DNA of 9,346 bases from Chloroflexota bacterium (GTDB lineage Bacteria; Chloroflexota; Anaerolineae; Anaerolineales; Villigracilaceae). The stretch spans positions 1 to 9,346 of the forward strand of contig JAJYOH010000202.1 in NCBI GenBank assembly GCA_021796315.1. Reading direction: 5' to 3'. The position numbers and the translations under genes are program-made. The notes beneath the pieces were generated by a model. The model saw only the letters and a program-made list of their open reading frames with translations. It was not told where the DNA came from and did not search any database. Position 1 is the first letter of the stretch. Every line of letters starts with the position of its first letter. Shown one piece after another: positions 5,830 to 9,346 of this stretch.

Positions 5830-6318
5830 ATGTCCTTCTCTAAATCATCATCCACTCCTCATCAACTCCTCGCCCAACTCGTCGGCGGCTGGGCAGGCAG
5901 GACAAGCACCTGGCTCGAGCCGGAAGGCACGCCTATTGAATCTCAAACACAAGGAAGCATCCAACTTGTCCTCGATGGTCGCTTCGCTCTGTATCTTTAT
6001 CAAAGCGCGATGGACGGCGAGTCACAACAAGGCATTTTCACGTTTGGCTACAACACCACGCTTGACCGCTACGAAGCCAGTTGGGTCGACTCATTCCATA
6101 ACAACACAGCCATTATGTTTTGCGCGGGCGATGCAAAAGAAAAAGGATTTTCAGTTTTGGGCAGTTATCCCGCATCCGATGGCGGCCCGGATTGGGGCTG
6201 GCGCACAGAAGTCGAACTCGTTGACAAAGATCATCTCATCATAACGGCATACAATATCGGTCCCGAAGGAAGCGAAACGAAAGCTGTTGAATCCACTTTA
6301 ACGAGAGTGAAGAAATGA
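5830..6318 (+). CDS. DUF1579-like protein
   Basis: A 162-aa soluble protein with the features of the DUF1579 family (lipocalin-like beta-barrel predicted; function unknown). These are an early LVGGWAGRTSTWLEPEGTP (17-35), then SIQLVLDGRFALYLYQS (about 43-59), GIFTFGYNTTLDRYEASWVDS (about 68-88), and late beta strands (GWRTEVELVDKDHLIITAYNI). No signal peptide or membrane helix is visible. The start at ATG 5830 follows AAGGAAAT (5817-5824). The stop overlaps the start of the next membrane-protein gene as ATGA, so the two are probably co-translated. Similar proteins are often annotated only as hypothetical. A small-molecule-binding role would fit the fold but is inference. Confidence 0.72.
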   Translation: MSFSKSSSTPHQLLAQLVGGWAGRTSTWLEPEGTPIESQTQGSIQLVLDGRFALYLYQSAMDGESQQGIFTFGYNTTLDRYEASWVDSFHNNTAIMFCAGDAKEKGFSVLGSYPASDGGPDWGWRTEVELVDKDHLIITAYNIGPEGSETKAVESTLTRVKK

Positions 6319-6836
6319 AAATCGAAGAACAACGTCCGCAGTTGGATTATTTATTGCAGGAAACGCGCAGGCAGTTGATTGACTTCAGCAATATGGCCGA
6401 TACAAAAGCCAACATCTTATTGAGTATTTCGTCGGTCTTGATCACCATCTCGCTCACGCGCGTCAACGATGCTTCATTGAGACTGGCTGTCGTCGTGCTG
6501 GCGGCATTTATGTTGGTCACGATTACGCTCGCGCTGTTGACCGTAACGCCAAACATAGACGTCTCGCCGAAAAGAGAACGCTCTGTGGCGGACCGCGAAT
6601 TCAGTCCGCTTTTCTTTGGAAGTTATTCTCACATGTCGTATGAAGAATACAGAGCGCACATGGAAAAGATTTTCAACGACCCCGACGCCGCTTATGAAGT
6701 TCAGGTGCATGAAATCTATCACGTTGGCGTTTATTTGAAACGCACCAAATTCAATTATGTCAAATACGGTTATCTGTTTTTCTTCATTGGCTTGATCTCC
6801 AGCATGGCCATCTATCTGATTCAAAATTGGGTATAG
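6315..6836 (+). CDS. Pycsar-effector-like membrane protein (DUF5706/PycTM type)
   Basis: A 173-aa protein with an amphipathic N-terminal helix ending in MADTKANILLSISS (27-40), a first membrane helix (about 33-48), a second (about 56-78), a long cytosolic segment (about 79-148), and a third membrane helix near the C-terminus (about 150-170). The D-x-K-A-N sequence at the entry to the first helix, the two-helix hairpin, the ERSVADREFSPLFFGSYSHMSYEEY stretch and the closing KYGYLFFFIGLI helix match my recollection of the Pycsar effector membrane domain (DUF5706). In Pycsar, such effectors disrupt the membrane in response to cCMP or cUMP during phage infection. No uridylate or cytidylate cyclase gene is in the window. 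It overlaps the upstream DUF1579 gene by 4 nt and lies 10 nt before biotin carboxylase. A housekeeping membrane role remains possible. Confidence 0.68.
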   Translation: MKIEEQRPQLDYLLQETRRQLIDFSNMADTKANILLSISSVLITISLTRVNDASLRLAVVVLAAFMLVTITLALLTVTPNIDVSPKRERSVADREFSPLFFGSYSHMSYEEYRAHMEKIFNDPDAAYEVQVHEIYHVGVYLKRTKFNYVKYGYLFFFIGLISSMAIYLIQNWV

Positions 6837-6846
6837 AAATTTTCAA

Positions 6847-8331
6847 ATGTTCTCGAAAATCCTAATTGCCAATCGCGGCGAGATCGCCATCCGCATCATG
6901 CGGGCCTGCAAAGAGCTTGGAATTAAAACTGTCGCGGTTTATTCCGAAGCTGACAAGAATTCTTTGCATGTTCAATTCGCGGACGAAGCGATTCCGCTCG
7001 GCGCGGCGGAACCAAGAGAATCATATTTAAATATTGACAAGATCATTGATGCCGCGAAGCAGACACATGCGGATGCGATCCATCCTGGCTACGGATTTTT
7101 ATCCGAGAACGCTTCATTCGCCGCCGCAGCGGATTCCGCTAAATTAACTTTTATCGGCCCATCAGCGGACTCCATCCGCGCCATGGGCGACAAAGCGGAA
7201 TCAAAAATCACGATGAAGAAAGCTGGCGTGCCAACCGTTCCCGGAGTCGAAGACATCGAATCAGAAAAAGATTTCAAGAAAGCCGCGAAGGAAATTGGTT
7301 ATCCCGTTCTGGTCAAAGCCGCGGCAGGAGGTGGCGGCAAAGGGATGCGCGTGGTCAACACTGAAAGTGAGATGGCCGAATCGCTCGGAGCCGCGCGGCG
7401 TGAAGCACTTAATGCGTTTGGTGATGATCGTTTGCTGATCGAAAAATATCTTCCTAACGCGCATCACATCGAGTTTCAAGTTTTCGGTGACAAGTATGGG
7501 AATCTCCCTCATCTTTTTGAACGCGAATGTTCGGTACAAAGACGCCATCAGAAAGTGATAGAAGAAACGCCATCACCTTTGATTACTCCCGAATTGCGAA
7601 AAGAAATGGGCGAAGCTGCAGTCGCCGCAGCAAAAGCAGTCGGATATTTCAACGCAGGCACAGTTGAATTCATCGTTGATCCTGATACACTGAAATTCTA
7701 TTTCCTCGAAATGAACACGCGCTTGCAAGTAGAGCATCCCGTCACGGAATTCGTCGTTGGACTCGATTTGGTGCAATGGCAAATTCGCATCGCGGCAGGA
7801 GAGAAATTCCCGTTCACGCAAAAATATTTCTCTCAACGCGGACATGCCATCGAGTGCCGCGTCTACGCCGAAGACCCCGCGGGCGGATTCCTGCCAAGCA
7901 CGGGAAAACTTTTGCAATTCATCGAGCCGCGCGGACCAAACATCCGCGTCGACTCAGGTTTTGCCGCGGGCAATGAAGTGACACATTTCTATGATCCGTT
8001 GCTTGCCAAGTTGATTGTTTACGGAGAAGGCCGCGAAGTCGCTATTCAACGAATGCAAGCTGCATTGCGCGAATTTGTTGTCCACGGCGTAACGACCAAT
8101 ATTGATTTCATGCAATCTGTTTTAGCTCATCCCGATTTTCAAAATGGCGAAGTCACCACGCGTTGGGTCGAAACTAAATTTGACTGGAAACCGTTAGAGC
8201 CAACGCCGGAAATTTTGATTGCTGCCGCACTTGCGGAACAAATCATTCCAAATCGCAAAACGGAAAACGCAAGCTCAAATGAATCTGATCCATATAATCC
8301 GTGGAAAGTGGCAAGTGGATTTCGCAACTGA
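6847..8331 (+). CDS. accC: Biotin carboxylase subunit of an acyl-CoA carboxylase
   Basis: This 494-aa enzyme carboxylates biotin on the carrier protein using ATP and bicarbonate. It has the three biotin carboxylase parts in order: N-terminal FSKILIANRGEIAIRIMRACKELG; an ATP-grasp domain with KAAAGGGGKGMR (157-168), ERECSVQRRHQK and catalytic EMNTRLQVEHPVTE (288-301, including E288, N290 and R292); and a C-terminal domain with HAIECRVYAEDP. A further 40 or so residues end in NPWKVASGFRN, resembling the segment that joins this domain to the carrier part in fused alpha subunits. The start at 6847 has no good Shine-Dalgarno and lies 10 nt after the membrane-protein stop, so re-initiation is likely. 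Its stop TGA overlaps the next ATG as TGATG. With mccB it should form methylcrotonyl-CoA carboxylase, although it could also serve another acyl-CoA carboxylase. Confidence 0.94.
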   Translation: MFSKILIANRGEIAIRIMRACKELGIKTVAVYSEADKNSLHVQFADEAIPLGAAEPRESYLNIDKIIDAAKQTHADAIHPGYGFLSENASFAAAADSAKLTFIGPSADSIRAMGDKAESKITMKKAGVPTVPGVEDIESEKDFKKAAKEIGYPVLVKAAAGGGGKGMRVVNTESEMAESLGAARREALNAFGDDRLLIEKYLPNAHHIEFQVFGDKYGNLPHLFERECSVQRRHQKVIEETPSPLITPELRKEMGEAAVAAAKAVGYFNAGTVEFIVDPDTLKFYFLEMNTRLQVEHPVTEFVVGLDLVQWQIRIAAGEKFPFTQKYFSQRGHAIECRVYAEDPAGGFLPSTGKLLQFIEPRGPNIRVDSGFAAGNEVTHFYDPLLAKLIVYGEGREVAIQRMQAALREFVVHGVTTNIDFMQSVLAHPDFQNGEVTTRWVETKFDWKPLEPTPEILIAAALAEQIIPNRKTENASSNESDPYNPWKVASGFRN

Positions 8332-8813
8332 TGAAAACGACCTTCGATCAAAATGTTGTTGACATTACTCCAAGCGGCGAAGATTACACCGCGACTATTG
8401 GAGATAAAACTATTTCAGTTGAAATCGTCCGTGCGGAAAACGCGAAATTGGATTTGCTTATTGATGGCAATCATGTTATCGCTTACGTTTCATCCGATGG
8501 CGCGAAGCGCTGGGTGACGGTCAATGGTCAAACGTTCGTGTTGACCAAATCTTCAGGGACGAAGCGAAGCAGCGCGGGCGGTGAGCACGCGTCCGAATTG
8601 GCCGCGCCGATGCCGGGTCAGGTACGAAGCGTCAATGTCAAAGAAGGTGATTCCGTCAGCAAAGGTCAAACGCTTCTGGTATTGGAGGCTATGAAGATGG
8701 AAATCCGCATTCAAGCGCCGCGGGATGGAATCGTCAAAGAGCTATTGGTCAAGGTTGGGCAGACAGTGGAACGAGAGCAGATTTTGATTCGGGTTGACAA
8801 GCTGGAAAGTTAG
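8331..8813 (+). CDS. Biotin carboxyl carrier protein
   Basis: A 160-aa carrier with a C-terminal biotinyl domain: APMPGQVRSVNVKEGDSVSK, then LVLEAMKMEIRIQAP, with K122 of AMKM as the biotin attachment site, and PRDGIVKELLVKVGQTVEREQILIRV. The first 80 or so residues are beta-rich and resemble the linker/BT region of fused alpha subunits rather than the proline-alanine-rich linker of AccB. I chose ATG 8331 because it overlaps the biotin carboxylase stop as TGATG; an in-frame ATG at 8301 would extend 30 nt into that gene. Together the two proteins correspond to one split alpha subunit (about 655 aa). It ends with TAG, directly followed by an octamer repeat. Confidence 0.92.
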   Translation: MKTTFDQNVVDITPSGEDYTATIGDKTISVEIVRAENAKLDLLIDGNHVIAYVSSDGAKRWVTVNGQTFVLTKSSGTKRSSAGGEHASELAAPMPGQVRSVNVKEGDSVSKGQTLLVLEAMKMEIRIQAPRDGIVKELLVKVGQTVEREQILIRVDKLES

Positions 8814-8845
8814 AACGTTCAAACGTTTCAACGTGCAAACATTTA
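8814..8845. repeat. Octamer tandem repeat between carrier and MaoC genes
   Basis: Four 8-nt units follow the TAG stop with no gap: AACGTTCA, AACGTTTC, AACGTGCA, AACATTTA. A fifth partial unit, AACGGAGG (8846-8853), contains the ribosome-binding site of the next gene. Confidence 0.75.
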
Positions 8846-8857
8846 AACGGAGGTCCT

Positions 8858-9304
8858 ATGACCGGCAAATATTTTGATGAACTCGAAGTTGGGATGAAGT
8901 TCAAGCATGGCGGGCGCACCGTGACCGAGATGGACAACGTGTTGTTCTCGGCGCTGACGATGAACACACAGCCGCTGCACGTCAACGAAGACTTTGCATC
9001 GAAGACGGAATTTGGTCATCGTTTGGTAAATGGCGTTTTTACATTTGGTCTGGTTGTCGGTTTGACCGTCCCCGATCTGACCGAAGGCACGATTGTCGCC
9101 AATCTCGGATACGATAAAGTTGTGCATCCGCACCCCGTCTTTCACGGTGACACAATTTATGCCGAGAGCGAGATCATCGAGAAGCGCGAGTCGAAGTCGA
9201 GGCCCGAAGTTGGCATCGTGCGAATCAAATGCTGGGGCAAGAAACCGGACGGTACAATTGTGGTGGAGTTCGAGCGAACAGCAATGTTTTTTAAAAAAGA
9301 ATAA
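8858..9304 (+). CDS. MaoC-fold enoyl-CoA hydratase, probable 3-methylglutaconyl-CoA hydratase type
   Basis: A 148-aa single hot-dog domain of the MaoC family. Visible features are GKYFDELEVGMKF (3-15), LTMNTQPLHVNEDFASKTEFG (about 33-53), RLVNGVFTFGLVVGL, and HPVFHGDTIYAESEIIEKRESKSRPEVGIV. The hydratase-2 motif normally reads GDxNPLH; here it reads MNTQPLH, keeping the histidine but with Asn in place of the catalytic Asp. The downstream HPVFxGDTxYAES...SRP signature resembles actinobacterial MaoC proteins in methylcrotonyl-CoA carboxylase clusters (from memory, the Mycobacterium tuberculosis Rv2499c neighbourhood). That suggests hydration of 3-methylglutaconyl-CoA, the carboxylase product, in place of a crotonase-type enzyme. 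The start ATG 8858 follows a strong CGGAGG site (8845-8850). Fold assignment is firm; substrate is inferred from context. Confidence 0.85.
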   Translation: MTGKYFDELEVGMKFKHGGRTVTEMDNVLFSALTMNTQPLHVNEDFASKTEFGHRLVNGVFTFGLVVGLTVPDLTEGTIVANLGYDKVVHPHPVFHGDTIYAESEIIEKRESKSRPEVGIVRIKCWGKKPDGTIVVEFERTAMFFKKE

Positions 9305-9318
9305 ATAGAGAGGTGAGC

Positions 9319-9346
9319 ATGGGTATTGAAATGTCTTGCTGGCTCA
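9319..9346 (+). CDS. Start of a further operon gene, truncated by window edge
   Basis: After the MaoC stop and 14 nt, an ATG at 9319 is preceded by GAGAGGTGAGC, a good ribosome-binding site. Only MGIEMSCWL is visible, which is too little to identify. By context it may be another acyl-CoA catabolic enzyme, such as a CoA-ester lyase or acyl-CoA dehydrogenase. Confidence 0.55.

Noticed and set aside
8814..8845. CRISPR array
   Set aside because: Units are only 8 nt with no spacers, so this is a simple tandem repeat.

Overview
The window looks like part of a free-living bacterial chromosome of moderate GC. Gene content, a methylcrotonyl-CoA carboxylase with separately encoded subunits, and short-period intergenic repeats suggest Chloroflexota (Anaerolineae-like). 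That placement is inference; there is no rRNA or marker phylogeny here. Every gene I can support lies on the + strand.

Left part (1-2736): homoserine kinase (thrB, missing its first few codons) carries an internal palindromic repeat that appears to have been inserted in frame. It is followed by a minimal nucleotidyltransferase (MNT) and a HEPN-domain protein in a 4-nt overlapping pair, typical of an MNT/HEPN toxin-antitoxin module. Next comes a membrane-anchored coiled-coil protein with a C-terminal PD-(D/E)XK nuclease-like domain, closed by a strong intrinsic terminator.

Middle (2737-3540): two tandem copies of a small three-helix membrane protein. The duplication, of 402 bp period, includes the ribosome-binding leader.

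Right part (3541-9346): a probable operon for leucine-type branched acyl-CoA catabolism. It holds the carboxyltransferase (beta) subunit of methylcrotonyl-CoA carboxylase, biotin carboxylase, a separate biotin carrier protein, a MaoC-fold hydratase suited to the next step (3-methylglutaconyl-CoA hydration), and the start of another gene. Three genes that look unrelated to the pathway sit between the beta subunit and the biotin carboxylase: a four-helix-bundle (23S-IVS/S23 family) gene flanked by inverted heptamer repeats, a DUF1579-like protein, and a membrane protein resembling the Pycsar effector domain (DUF5706/PycTM), the last two overlapping by 4 nt.

The most unusual structural signal is a set of degenerate 7- or 8-nt-period tandem repeats. 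They sit at several gene junctions, three of them starting directly after a TAG stop codon. One lies inside the carboxyltransferase gene, and one pair is inverted around the four-helix-bundle gene. The best biological lead is the Pycsar-effector-like membrane protein with no nucleotide cyclase in sight. No stretch longer than about 110 bases lacks a gene or is left undescribed.
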